DNA of 32,516 bases from CAYXVF01 sp964468125. GTDB taxonomy: Bacteria > Myxococcota > XYA12-FULL-58-9 > CAYXVF01. The number at the start of each line of letters is the position of its first letter. Position 1 is the first letter of the stretch. The stretch lies in assembly GCA_964468125.1 (NCBI GenBank), contig CAYXVF010000071.1:1-32516 (forward strand), given 5' to 3'. The notes under the pieces were generated by a model. It worked only from the letters and a program-made list of their open reading frames with translations. It was not told the origin of the DNA and did not search any database. This document shows, in pieces, positions 15,973 through 24,715 of the stretch. A program made the translations under genes and the position numbers.

Positions 15973-18900
15973 CTAGAAGCAGACCGCGACGTATTCAACT
16001 TCGACAGTTTCCCCCGGGCCGGGAATCGATGCGCCGTTGAAAACGACTGCGTTGGCGCCCGCGTCGAAGACCCAGCCGTCGGTCGCATCTTGTCCTACAG
16101 CGGAGCAGCTGCCGCCGAGGTCGCAGACCCGAACCTCGATGGTCGACGCGGTCGCGGGCCGGTCGAGGGGGAATTGGCGCCGGGCGTTGAACACGTCGAG
16201 ACCCAGATCGTTGATAAGGTCGGACCAATCCGCGGTGCAGATCGATCGGAACTCGCCGCCCGCCGCGTTGACCGCGTCAAAGTCGTACTGGTTTTCCGCG
16301 GCGGTGGTGCAGCCATTGGGTGGTGGACCCGAGATTGCTGAGATGTTGAGGAGGTCCGGGTTGCCGACACCTTTCAGGTTTTGAAAGAAGTCAACGTAGA
16401 GCTCGTACGGCCCGTTAGACTGGTCCGGCTCATCGGTGACGAGAATGACATAGAGTGTCGCCTCGTTGCGGAGGAAACCCGCGTTGTAGTCGTCGACGTT
16501 CGGGTAGTCGAGAGCGAGGCGCGCGGCCTGGAGCGGCGCCTCCTGACCATCCGAGTGAGGTCGGTCGAAGTCCGCGGTCTTCACCCAACATCGAAACTGT
16601 GCTTCTTGCTGCGCCGGGGGCTGCGAATCCTTGATGAAGCGGTTCGAGTCGTTGCAGTGGTAGAGCTTACCCGCCCACTCGCTCTCGACGTCCGTAGCAA
16701 CGACGCCGATGTGGTAGTCCGTGTCGAGGCTGACCGCCGTTGCGATGAAGGAGTCGAAGTTGTTCGCGAGGTCGTCCTGCTCATCGCCCATCGAGCCTGA
16801 GTCATCGATGACCCACAACACGTCGACGGTGGGGCGCTGCGGCTGTTGGTACGTGTCGAAGCCCTCGCTGTCAGTGGTGCCTATCGCCCCGAGCGACACG
16901 GTGAAATACTCTTCGTTGTCGTCCGTTGACTGAATCTCGAGCAGCCCGGACGCGCTGCTCTCGCTGCTTGCGCAGTAGCGAACGAAGAGCTCCGTGCTCT
17001 CGCCTGGGGCCAGCTCCGTATCCGCGGGTGGTCGGGTAACTGTAAAGCCGGGGTCCGAGGTGGAGAGGATGCCTAGCTCGTTGATCGACAGGGTTCCGTC
17101 GCCGGAGTTGTAGATTGCGATGCGCTCCTCTTGGCTGCAGCATCCGACGGTCACTTCGCCGAATTCGAGATCGCCGGGGATCACGTCGATGTCCGGACGC
17201 GTGCCCGTACCGGAGAGGGAGACGGACTCGGTCTCCACGGCCCCCATGGGCCCGCTATTGACACTCATTTCGATCGCAGTCGTGCCGCAGAGGATCGGGA
17301 TCTCCTCGAAGGGATTGTTTCCAGAGGGTGGTACCGGAGCGAAGGTCACCGGGAGGAATACCGATCTTCCTACCGGTATGCTGAAGTTCTGCGTCGGAAA
17401 GGAGAAGTAGGTCGTCGTATTGCCCCGTCCCCGGATGTTGCTGATGTCGCACGTGTCCGAGCCGATGTTCCGGATGCGGAGGTCGATCGTTTTTTCCTGT
17501 CCGATGTTGACGTTGCCGAAGGCCAAGGACTCTTCGGCGCAAAAGAATCCTCCGGGGTTCACCGGCGAGAACTGCAGCTCGCAGTTTGGGCTGCCGCCGC
17601 CGCGCGCGACGAGAGGGATCTCGAGCTGTGGAAACGCGAGGTCGGGCGAGGTGTAGGGAAGACGCCCGAAGTAATCGAGGGGGTTTGTGCTTAGGGGTGC
17701 TGCAAAAAGCAGCTCGATCGGCTGCGAGGTCGCGCCCGGGCTCAGGGTGAAGCCGTTGCCGTTCGGATTGTTGGTCACCGCAAAGTGTTGCTGGGCGGTC
17801 CCCGGCACGATCGGCAAGAGCTCGATGTCTGTGCAGGGGCGCGCGCCGATGTTGACGAACTCGATGTTCTTCGTGCGGGTCACCCGGTCGTCGCCCGGCA
17901 GCCCGGGGCAGAAGGGGAAACCCGGGGGACAGGTCACGCCACCGCCGGCCTCGTTGAGGGCGGCCCAGCCAAAGTCGATCGGGTTTTCCGAAGGAACGAG
18001 CACGCACCGCTCCGGGGGTCCCGCACGACCCGCAAGCTCGATCAAGGCATTCGGTCGGGCGACGTCGTTGCTAGCGAACTCCCAGCGCGCGCTCGCGGGA
18101 GTCCCAGGGACTTGCGTAGGCGCATAGACGACGTCGAGGATCGTCGATTCCCCAACGGCGAGGGGCGTGCTGCTCCATGGCAGAGCAGTCGAGCCAAACT
18201 CATTGCTCGAGCCCGAGAGCGGTGACACCGAATCGATCACGAGCTCCGCATCGAAACCGCAGTTGCTGACGGTGAGCGTCCGAGTTTCTGGCGCGTTTGT
18301 GGGTGTATTGAAGGTCGGGGCGTCACCAAACTGCAGGAGCGCATCTCCCGGCGAAGCGTCACCGGTCTCGAAGCAAATCCTCGGGCCGATTACCCGTCCG
18401 AGGAGCTCGACGGAAACCGCGTCGCCGATGCCGCCCACGCGGATCTCCCCGCGATGCTCGCCCGCGACGAAGGGCCGGTAGAGCACTGGAATCTCGAGCG
18501 TTTCGCCTGGGGCGACCGCGCTGCAGGGGATCTGCCCGAGGGCGAAGACGCCGACCTCACCCGGCTGTTCGTTCGGGCGGATCTCCGGGATCCCGTCGTC
18601 GACGAGCTCGACCGTGACGAATACCTCGCTCTCGCCCGTGTTGCGCACGGAGACCGTCCGCTGTTCTTCGGTCAGATTCTGCACGACCGTCTCTTGGAAG
18701 GTTCCAAAGTCGACCGCATTGCCTGCGCCGCAGCTGCCGTCGGGAACGCACACATCGGACGATCCTCCTCCGCCGCGTAGCGTGGCATTCCAGCTCGCCT
18801 GAACATTCGAGTCCGAGAGCACTTGCACCGACGCCTCGAGGAGCCCTGTGGCCGCGGGAGAGAAGCCCAGGATCACCTCCACGTATTCGCTGCCACTCAA

Positions 18901-19266
18901 TGCCAGTGGACCGTTCGCGAAATCCACGCTCGCGACCGCGCGGTCGCCGTCGTAGAGCTGAATGCCGATGATCCCGAAGGCGCCGCTCGGATCGTCGAGG
19001 GTTACGCTCCGGATCTGCAAGACATTGCCCGGGTTCTCGTTACGCAACGCCAGGTTGCGCCGCGCGTTCTGCCCAGGTTCGGGACTCCCGAAATCGATGA
19101 TGGTGCCCCTCGGCTCCACCGCGCTGCAGCCACAGGCCTCGCCCTGGTCACACAGCTCGAGCTTCAGCTCACCGAGCGAAGAGCCGAGCGAGTCGCCGCC
19201 GCAGCCGGTGAGCGAAAGAGCAGCTATAGACAGGAAGAACGCACATACGACGCGGAGTCTACGCAC
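15973..19266 (-). CDS. Large lipoprotein with ASH ('choice-of-anchor D') repeats and a VWA domain
   Basis: This 1097-residue lipoprotein has a clear lipobox (LTGC, Cys22). Residues about 50-800 hold repeated ASH-type immunoglobulin-like modules. Their recurrent strands read I/L-x-FG, then R-x-L-x-L/V-x-N-x-G, then APGE/SVGES-T...V-x-F/Y-x-P and L-x-G-x-G. A von Willebrand factor A domain begins at about 813 with VLWVIDDSGSMGDEQDD. Its metal site is intact (Asp821, Ser823, Ser825, with Asp945 in VTDEPD). A final beta module ends at the C-terminus. It is probably anchored in the outer membrane as an adhesin or surface protein. The upstream 223 bp (19267-19489) is a divergent control region with no recognisable promoter. 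Confidence 0.9.
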   Translation of the reverse strand: MRRLRVVCAFFLSIAALSLTGCGGDSLGSSLGELKLELCDQGEACGCSAVEPRGTIIDFGSPEPGQNARRNLALRNENPGNVLQIRSVTLDDPSGAFGIIGIQLYDGDRAVASVDFANGPLALSGSEYVEVILGFSPAATGLLEASVQVLSDSNVQASWNATLRGGGGSSDVCVPDGSCGAGNAVDFGTFQETVVQNLTEEQRTVSVRNTGESEVFVTVELVDDGIPEIRPNEQPGEVGVFALGQIPCSAVAPGETLEIPVLYRPFVAGEHRGEIRVGGIGDAVSVELLGRVIGPRICFETGDASPGDALLQFGDAPTFNTPTNAPETRTLTVSNCGFDAELVIDSVSPLSGSSNEFGSTALPWSSTPLAVGESTILDVVYAPTQVPGTPASARWEFASNDVARPNALIELAGRAGPPERCVLVPSENPIDFGWAALNEAGGGVTCPPGFPFCPGLPGDDRVTRTKNIEFVNIGARPCTDIELLPIVPGTAQQHFAVTNNPNGNGFTLSPGATSQPIELLFAAPLSTNPLDYFGRLPYTSPDLAFPQLEIPLVARGGGSPNCELQFSPVNPGGFFCAEESLAFGNVNIGQEKTIDLRIRNIGSDTCDISNIRGRGNTTTYFSFPTQNFSIPVGRSVFLPVTFAPVPPSGNNPFEEIPILCGTTAIEMSVNSGPMGAVETESVSLSGTGTRPDIDVIPGDLEFGEVTVGCCSQEERIAIYNSGDGTLSINELGILSTSDPGFTVTRPPADTELAPGESTELFVRYCASSESSASGLLEIQSTDDNEEYFTVSLGAIGTTDSEGFDTYQQPQRPTVDVLWVIDDSGSMGDEQDDLANNFDSFIATAVSLDTDYHIGVVATDVESEWAGKLYHCNDSNRFIKDSQPPAQQEAQFRCWVKTADFDRPHSDGQEAPLQAARLALDYPNVDDYNAGFLRNEATLYVILVTDEPDQSNGPYELYVDFFQNLKGVGNPDLLNISAISGPPPNGCTTAAENQYDFDAVNAAGGEFRSICTADWSDLINDLGLDVFNARRQFPLDRPATASTIEVRVCDLGGSCSAVGQDATDGWVFDAGANAVVFNGASIPGPGETVEVEYVAVCF

Positions 19267-19489
19267 TGCAGTCCCCTCATTCCTCGTCGTCTCCAGCGTG
19301 GGCGAGAAACGACCAAGTTCATCTTCATCTCATTGGGCCCTACAGCGACGCCGCGGGGACCCCACCCGGCCGTAGTGTGCGCAGGTCCTCGCCTCGCGCG
19401 CAAGGGCTGCGGCGGGGGACCCTGATTTTCTTCAATCCTGGATCCTGTTCCCCTAAACCCCCGCTCCGGCCTGTGATACGCCACTCCCC

Positions 19490-21154
19490 ATGAACGATCT
19501 GTCTCGCGAGACCGGGCGCCGATCAGGTGCGATACTGGGGTTTGCTGTCACCTCTCTCCTGACCCTGAGCGTCGGTTGTCGCGGCTGTGGCACGGAAACA
19601 GCAAAGAGCGCTCTTCTCGAGCTTGCGGCAGAGGACGCTCAAATCGCCTTCACCGTGGGCGATCTCACCCAGGCTTCGCAGGCCGCCCGCGACTTTTTCG
19701 ACGCTGCCACCAAGAAGACCGGGGCGATGAGTACGAGTGTTCAGGGCGCTGCGAAGAAGCAGCTCGGCTTCGACCCCTTCGATCCGAAAGGCTATGCCAG
19801 CGCCGGAATCGATCCGAGCGCTGGTCTCATTTTCTTCTCCGAGGGGGCGAGTCCCGAGGTCGTGCTCGCCCTGAAGGTCGCAGACCAAAAAAAGCTCAAC
19901 GAGTGGATCGTCAACACCCTGAAGCGTCTCGACGGGGCGAGCGAGCAGAAGAGCGAGAAGGAAGAAGGGATCGATCTTCGGACCGTGGGGCGGCCATTCG
20001 GTACGGAGCTCATTCCCGTGAGTCACTGGACCTTCGTTGACGATGTGGTCCTCGTAGCGCAGGCCGCCGGCAAAGCCTCGCTCATCAACGCGGCCAACCG
20101 ACTAGCCGCGAAAGAGGAAAACCGCAAGAGCCTCGCGGACGACCCACTCTACGCGAAGCTCGTGGGTAAGCTGCCTTCCGATTCGACCTTCCGGGTCTTT
20201 CTGCGGGGCACTGCCGCGAAGGCGGTCACGGGCTCCGAACCGAGTGAGCTCTCGAAGGGCGCCGCGTTGGGAATGACCTTTTCGTCCAAGGGCTTCGGTG
20301 GCGACTTCTTTGTCGACTTCGCGGTCCCGGACCTCGCCAAGGCGCTCAGTGGCAACGCCCCCGCGGACCTCGCCGCCCAGGTGGGTGACGACGCCCTTGC
20401 AGCCATGTTGACCCGCTCGGCCAAGGTCGACGCGTTGGAGGCGCTGCGCAAAGAGCCGGCGCTCGCGGGGGTGATCGACCTCGCGCTCGCGGCCTTTGAG
20501 CGGGAGGCGGGAATGAACGCGCGCACGGACGTGCTGCCCCTCCTCACCGGGCCGATGACCGGCGGTCTCTACCTGATGGACCCGCAGGCCGCGATGGGCA
20601 CGCTGCAGCGCGGTGCGTCCGATCCGAACGCCTACCTCGATGTGATCCACGCGAGCGTCACCGCGGAGATCGGCGACCGTGAGAAGATGCTCGCTCTCTT
20701 GGACCAGGCAAAGAGCAAGCTCGAGACTGCGAGCCTCCGCTTCAAAAAGACCGAGAGCGAGCGCAATGGGAAGCCCCTGACCCGCTTCGAGCCCGACCGT
20801 GCGACCCCGCGTCTCGGTTGGGCGCTCTATGGCAAGACCTACGTCTACGGCGCAGGCACCGGACGCCTCGACATGATGCTCGACGTGCTCGACGGCGCGA
20901 AGCCGAGTATGAAGCTCGCCGGTCCGGGAAAAACCTTGGGACAGAAGAAAGGCGCCTCCGTGTTCGTCTTTCGAGTGGGCGAGGTCGGCAATCGGGTGGG
21001 TGAGATGGCGTCGGACTTGGGGGCTGCGGGCCCCATGGGCCAGCTCGTGAAGACAGCGGTGGATACGGCGAAAACCATCGGTGACATCGCCGTATCGCTC
21101 GAAGCGGACAAAGACGGCCTGCGCCTCTCGGTTCGAGAAGAGCTGAGCCAGTAG
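19490..21154 (+). CDS. Exported protein, DUF3352-like, upstream of an ABC transporter
   Basis: This 554-residue protein has an N-terminal hydrophobic signal ending LLTLSVGCRGC. Cys30 could be lipidated, but the -3 position is not ideal for a lipobox. The rest is soluble and built of alternating repeats. They include an N-terminal FDPFDPKGYASAGIDPSAG segment, charged linkers, and EIGDREKMLALLDQAKSKL. The overall pattern (a low-complexity signal, then 'L-G-D/F-D-P' and substrate-like repeats) recalls DUF3352 proteins. That is a weak assignment from memory. It ends 7 bp before the ATPase gene and very likely forms an operon with the ABC transporter. It could be the periplasmic partner or client of that transporter. 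There is no ribosome site in front of its ATG. Confidence 0.75.
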   Translation: MNDLSRETGRRSGAILGFAVTSLLTLSVGCRGCGTETAKSALLELAAEDAQIAFTVGDLTQASQAARDFFDAATKKTGAMSTSVQGAAKKQLGFDPFDPKGYASAGIDPSAGLIFFSEGASPEVVLALKVADQKKLNEWIVNTLKRLDGASEQKSEKEEGIDLRTVGRPFGTELIPVSHWTFVDDVVLVAQAAGKASLINAANRLAAKEENRKSLADDPLYAKLVGKLPSDSTFRVFLRGTAAKAVTGSEPSELSKGAALGMTFSSKGFGGDFFVDFAVPDLAKALSGNAPADLAAQVGDDALAAMLTRSAKVDALEALRKEPALAGVIDLALAAFEREAGMNARTDVLPLLTGPMTGGLYLMDPQAAMGTLQRGASDPNAYLDVIHASVTAEIGDREKMLALLDQAKSKLETASLRFKKTESERNGKPLTRFEPDRATPRLGWALYGKTYVYGAGTGRLDMMLDVLDGAKPSMKLAGPGKTLGQKKGASVFVFRVGEVGNRVGEMASDLGAAGPMGQLVKTAVDTAKTIGDIAVSLEADKDGLRLSVREELSQ

Positions 21155-21161
21155 GAAACTC

Positions 21162-21839
21162 ATGGGCACGCTCGTGCGAGCCAAGAATCTGACCAAAGTG
21201 GTGCGGGACGGAGATCAGGATCTCCACATCCTGCGCGACGTCAGCGTCGAGCTCGATGAGGGCGAGTGGGTGGCTCTCCTTGGCCCCTCCGGGTCGGGCA
21301 AGAGTACCCTTCTGCAGATTCTCGGTGCGCTCGACCCGACCTACAGCGGAACGGTCGAGGTTCTCGGGGACTCGCTCGAGCAGATGAGCGACTCGGCCCG
21401 AGCCGTGTTTCGCAACCGCACCATGGGCTTCGTGTTTCAAGCGTATAACCTCTTGGGGCAGCTGACCGCCCTGGAAAATGTGCTTCTCCCGGCTCGACTC
21501 AGTGGCGGACCGGTGGATGCAAAGCGCGCTCGTGAGCAACTCGACCGGGTCGGCCTTGGCGAGAAGACGCACCGTCTCCCGCGCCAGCTCTCCGGCGGAG
21601 AGCGGCAACGCGTAGCCATCGCGCGAGCGATGATGCAGGAGCCAAAGCTCGTGCTCTGTGACGAGCCGACGGGAAACCTCGACCGGGTGACCGGGACGCA
21701 CGTGATGGGCCTTTTCCACGAGCTGCGTGAACGAGGTGTCGGAATGATCATCGCGACCCACGACGAAACCATCGCCGATACGGCCGATCGCGTGATTCGC
21801 CTCGAGAGCGGTCGGCGGGTGGACGGAGGCGAGCGATGA
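21162..21839 (+). CDS. MacB/LolD-type ABC transporter ATP-binding protein
   Basis: This 225-residue ATPase has the family length. It has Walker A (GPSGSGKST), a Q-loop (FVFQAYNLL), the signature LSGGERQRV, Walker B (LVLCDEPTGNLD) and the H-loop (IATHD). The family powers type VII ABC systems (LolCDE, MacB, FtsEX), which work by mechanical coupling across the membrane rather than as classic importers. The ATG has an AGGAAA ribosome site, and the stop overlaps the permease start by four bases (ATGA), so the two form a pair. The substrate is not predictable from sequence. Confidence 0.95.
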   Translation: MGTLVRAKNLTKVVRDGDQDLHILRDVSVELDEGEWVALLGPSGSGKSTLLQILGALDPTYSGTVEVLGDSLEQMSDSARAVFRNRTMGFVFQAYNLLGQLTALENVLLPARLSGGPVDAKRAREQLDRVGLGEKTHRLPRQLSGGERQRVAIARAMMQEPKLVLCDEPTGNLDRVTGTHVMGLFHELRERGVGMIIATHDETIADTADRVIRLESGRRVDGGER

Positions 21840-23116
21840 ATCTTCCGAGCCTGCTCGGCATGGCCACGCGCGAAGTCCGAGCGTCCCGAGCGCGCAATTT
21901 CATCTCCACGCTCGGGATCGCGTTGGGCGTGGGGACCCTACTGGTGGTGGTCGGGCTCGGGCTCGGTGCGCGACAGCTGGTATTGCGCGAGGTGGTGCGG
22001 GAGCTGCCCGTCAACATGGTGGAGGTCGTGCCCGAGCAGCTGGACCTCGGATTGTTCAAAGTCGGCTCGCTCCTTGGGGGGACGAAGATCGATGACTCGA
22101 TGGTTCAACAGCTCGAAGCGCTCCCGCAGGTGGAAAAGGCCTATCCGAAGCTCGACGTCGACATCCCCCTCGGAGCGCGCGGCGGCCAGCGATTCTTCGG
22201 CCGCTCGATCTACACGGACATCTTCATGGAAGGGGTTCCCTCCGAGCTCCTACGCGAGGAGCTCGGCGATGATTTCGAGGGGGACGCGGATGTCGTTCCG
22301 GTCGTGATCTCGAACCAGCTGATCGAGATCTTCAATCGCTCCGTTGCTCCGAACCTGGGAATTCCAGCTCTGACGGGCGAGACACTCAAAGGCCTGCAAT
22401 TCGAGCTGCGTTTTGGTCGTTCGGTCATGATGGGGACTAGGGGTGCCAGCAAAACCGGCTACGAGAAGGCGGCGATTGCGGGTGTGTCGCGCTGGGCCAT
22501 GCCCATGGGCTCTACCGTTCCGCTGGAGACTGCGAAACGAATTCTCAAGGACTACGCCGGACAGAGCGGCGACTACGATTACAAGTCGGTGGTGTTGCGC
22601 GCACGAAGTGCAGCGGACGTTCCAGTCATCGCTGCGAGAGTGGATGAGCTCGGTCTCGACGTCGACGAGACCGCGAAGCGAACCGCCGACGTGATGACGA
22701 CCATGACCGGTCTCGCGAGCTCGATCGGAGTGTTGGTTCTGATCCTCGCGGGGCTGAACATCGCCCACAGCTTCTTCGCATCGCTGACCGAGCGACGACG
22801 GGAGCTCGCCATCTTTCGCGCCGTCGGCGCCAAGCGAAGCCACCTCGTGATTTTCGTGCTCGCCCAGGCGGCGATCGTGGGGCTCTTTGGGGGGGTGATG
22901 GGTGTCATCGGGGCCTACCTCGTGCGCATTGGGATCGACGCGGCAGCGACCGCGTGGCTCCCCGAGTTTCCCTTCAAGCCGGAAACCTTCTTCTACATGC
23001 CCCTGTGGATCCCCGCCTTGGGCATTCTCGCCGCCGTCTTGGCCGGCTGCTTCGGTGCCCTGTGGCCCGCGATCTCCGCTGCGCGCGCACCGGTGAGCGA
23101 CGCATTGAGCGAGTGA
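21836..23116 (+). CDS. FtsX/MacB-type ABC transporter permease
   Basis: This 426-residue permease has one N-terminal membrane helix (about residues 22-45), a large extracytoplasmic MacB-like domain (about 50-285) and three C-terminal helices (about 290-415). That is the four-helix topology of the MacB/LolC/FtsX group. The conserved FtsX-domain segment ERRRELAIFRAVGAKRSHL follows the second helix. The C-terminus (ISAARAPVSDALSE) also fits the family ending. It overlaps the ATPase gene by four bases. With one permease gene, the transporter is probably a homodimer. The gene ends 3 bp before the convergent metallophosphoesterase. Confidence 0.93.
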   Translation: MNLPSLLGMATREVRASRARNFISTLGIALGVGTLLVVVGLGLGARQLVLREVVRELPVNMVEVVPEQLDLGLFKVGSLLGGTKIDDSMVQQLEALPQVEKAYPKLDVDIPLGARGGQRFFGRSIYTDIFMEGVPSELLREELGDDFEGDADVVPVVISNQLIEIFNRSVAPNLGIPALTGETLKGLQFELRFGRSVMMGTRGASKTGYEKAAIAGVSRWAMPMGSTVPLETAKRILKDYAGQSGDYDYKSVVLRARSAADVPVIAARVDELGLDVDETAKRTADVMTTMTGLASSIGVLVLILAGLNIAHSFFASLTERRRELAIFRAVGAKRSHLVIFVLAQAAIVGLFGGVMGVIGAYLVRIGIDAAATAWLPEFPFKPETFFYMPLWIPALGILAAVLAGCFGALWPAISAARAPVSDALSE

Positions 23117-23119
23117 TCG

Positions 23120-23971
23120 CTAGCGAAAGAAGCGCGGGATCCGCTGAGGCGTGGATGGACCCGGCAGCACTTCGCGGAGGTAATGGTTGATCCCCTTCTC
23201 CTGTTTCCAGTGCCTCGGATAGCCGAGGGAGACCTCCTCGAACCGAACGCCGTCGATCCATCGGCGCGAGCGCACGTGCAAGTGACCGCTCACGACCGCC
23301 TTCGCGCGATAGCGCAGGTGCCAATCCTCAGAGGCCCGCGTGCCGCACCAGGGCATGAAGCGGGGGATGCGAGGGATCCAGATCGTGTCCCGTCGAAGCG
23401 GCCAGTGATTGACCAAGACGAGCTCGTGGTCGCGTGCCGCGGCTTCGAGGCGAGGGATCGTAGCCTCTACCCGCGCTTCGCACCAGGCACGTCGGCTCTC
23501 GTAAGGTGCGTGACCGAGAAGCGATTCGTCCGAGCACCTCACCCCGTCCGCCGCGGCCCACTCGATCACGTCTTCATAGGCGACATCGTCCGGGCGAAAG
23601 GAGTAGTCGTAGAGGAGGAAGAGTAGAGCGATGAGTACGGGGCCTCCCTCGCCCTCGAAAAGAGGATAGGGGTCTTCGGGCGTCAGCACCCCGTGTGCTC
23701 GGCACAACTCGACGAGCGCATCGTACTTAGCTTGGCCTTTGAGTGTCTCTTCTCGGGCGATGCTCGTCCAGAGCTCGTGATTGCCAGGCACCCAGAGCAG
23801 CTTCGCAAAACGGGGCGCGAGCATCTCCCACGCCCACTCGACGTGCTCGAGCTTCTCTGCGACATCTCCGGGAACCAGGAGCCAATCGTCCAGGTGCGGC
23901 TCGAGGCGCTCCAGTGCTTTCCTATTGACGCGATGGTTGAGATGCAGGTCGCTCAGGGCGAAGAGCTTCAA
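23120..23971 (-). CDS. Metallophosphoesterase family protein
   Basis: I place the start at the TTG at 23971, which overlaps the tetR stop (TTGA, 23968-23971) and has a GAGGT ribosome site about 8 bp upstream. Longer forms run antisense-style through the tetR frame and look non-native. The 283-residue product has the full calcineurin-like metal-site set: SDLHL (Asp8, His10), PGD (Asp36), PGNHE (Asn64, His65), VNHWP and SGHLH. It therefore likely binds two metals and cleaves phosphomono- or diesters. The substrate is unknown, though the closest look is to small Icc/UDP-hydrolase-like phosphoesterases. It is translationally coupled to tetR and so is likely autoregulated with it. Confidence 0.88.
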   Translation of the reverse strand: MKLFALSDLHLNHRVNRKALERLEPHLDDWLLVPGDVAEKLEHVEWAWEMLAPRFAKLLWVPGNHELWTSIAREETLKGQAKYDALVELCRAHGVLTPEDPYPLFEGEGGPVLIALLFLLYDYSFRPDDVAYEDVIEWAAADGVRCSDESLLGHAPYESRRAWCEARVEATIPRLEAAARDHELVLVNHWPLRRDTIWIPRIPRFMPWCGTRASEDWHLRYRAKAVVSGHLHVRSRRWIDGVRFEEVSLGYPRHWKQEKGINHYLREVLPGPSTPQRIPRFFR

Positions 23972-24597
23972 CGACGGACCTCGAACATCCTGCGAAAGAG
24001 ATCCCAGCCTTTGAGGACGAACCCGCGCTGATCCTCTGGGCTCATCGATTCCCAGTGATCGGCGGCGTAGCTGTCGATCACCTCGTCGACGGCGAGCCAC
24101 ACGTTCATCATGAGCTCTTTCGGGTAGTCCGTCCGGATCACACCGAGCTCGATGCCGGCCACGAAGATCTCCTGTAGCCAACGGCGACCCTTGGCCATCA
24201 GCTGCGCAAAGGGTTCCTCGTGTTTGAGGGGGCCGAGGGAGTGCATGGTCTTGGCCAGGGCGGTGATCTCTGGGTGTTCCTGCCAATGCTCCGCCGCCGC
24301 GTGCATGTAGTCGCGAAAACGCTCCCAGTAGTTGTCGGCGGTGAGCACGCTGCGGTCTGGCAGGGGTTGGGACTCGAAGAGGTCCATCATCAGCCGGTCG
24401 AGTACGGCCACGTAGAGGTGAGCCTTGTCGTGGAAGTAGTAGTACATCGAGCCCTTCGAGATCTCCGCGTTCTCGATGATCCGGTTCAAAGACGCCTTCT
24501 CGAAACCGTGCTCGATGAACTCGCGAGCCGCGGTCTCGATGATCCGGCGCTGCTTGTCTTCCGGGAGCTTCTCGAATCGTGGCAGAGCGGTCGTCAC
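23968..24597 (-). CDS. TetR-family transcriptional regulator
   Basis: This helix-turn-helix repressor is 209 residues from the GTG at 24597, which has a GAGGGA ribosome site 8 bp upstream. A longer frame begins with a TTG at 24651, but that TTG lies inside the -35 box of the likely tetR promoter, so I reject it. The N-terminus has the classic pattern LPEDKQRRIIETAAREFIEH, then the HTH (ASLNRIIENAEISKGSMYYYF), and then a divergent ligand domain. TetR proteins are usually dimeric repressors released by a small ligand. It diverges from the LolA/ABC/barrel operon and shares a control region full of repeats, so it most likely controls that operon and itself. Confidence 0.93.
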   Translation of the reverse strand: MTTALPRFEKLPEDKQRRIIETAAREFIEHGFEKASLNRIIENAEISKGSMYYYFHDKAHLYVAVLDRLMMDLFESQPLPDRSVLTADNYWERFRDYMHAAAEHWQEHPEITALAKTMHSLGPLKHEEPFAQLMAKGRRWLQEIFVAGIELGVIRTDYPKELMMNVWLAVDEVIDSYAADHWESMSPEDQRGFVLKGWDLFRRMFEVRR

Positions 24598-24615
24598 GGC
24601 TGTCGTCCCTCGATC

Positions 24616-24697
24616 AGACCACCAGTCTAATTTTTTGTTGACGTTTGTCAAACCGATAGTTTAACCGATAGTTTAACCGATGGTTGGACCACTGGTC
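24616..24697. promoter_or_regulatory. tetR / lolA-operon control region with paired operators
   Basis: On the minus strand a TTGACA (24646-24651), a 16-bp spacer and TAGACT (24624-24629) make a good tetR promoter. Two related near-palindromes flank it: GACCACCAGTC (24617-24627), over the -10 box, and GACCACTGGTC (24687-24697), just before the lolA-like gene. They match at 9 of 11 positions (consensus GACCACYRGTC) and lie 70 bp apart. This is the symmetry and placement expected of TetR operators. On the plus strand TTGACG (24638-24643) with TTAACC (24661-24666) is a weaker promoter candidate. Confidence 0.6.
24651..24686 (+). repeat. Tandem 12-bp repeats in the tetR/lolA control region
   Basis: Two exact copies of AACCGATAGTTT (24651-24662 and 24663-24674) are followed by a degenerate third, AACCGATGGTTG (24675-24686). 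They lie between the two GACCACYRGTC sites. They may be binding sites for a second regulator or extended operator contacts. The AT-rich spacing also suits promoter elements. Confidence 0.75.
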
Positions 24698-24715
24698 GAA
24701 GGACGGGGGAAGCGG

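Noticed and set aside
20102..21196. A 364-residue minus-strand frame opposite the exported protein and ABC start
   Set aside because: It is antisense to the real operon, its composition is His/Arg/Glu-rich as expected of reverse-complement reading, and it has no family motifs.
23117..23126. 10-bp palindrome TCGCTAGCGA between the convergent permease and phosphoesterase
   Set aside because: Too short for a terminator stem, and partly determined by the phosphoesterase stop codon; probably chance.
23972..24286. N-terminal extension of the metallophosphoesterase through the tetR gene
   Set aside because: The extension is an out-of-frame reading of tetR with Arg-rich, non-family sequence. The family N-terminus (KLFALSDLHL) starts at 23971.
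24598..24651. N-terminal extension of TetR to a TTG at 24651
   Set aside because: The TTG lies inside the TTGACA -35 box of the probable tetR promoter, so the transcript would start downstream of it. The GTG at 24597 has a good ribosome site and fits the family N-terminus.
24651..24686. Tandem repeats as a CRISPR-like array
   Set aside because: The units are 12 bp, contiguous and without spacers, and lie in a promoter region; they are regulatory-type repeats.
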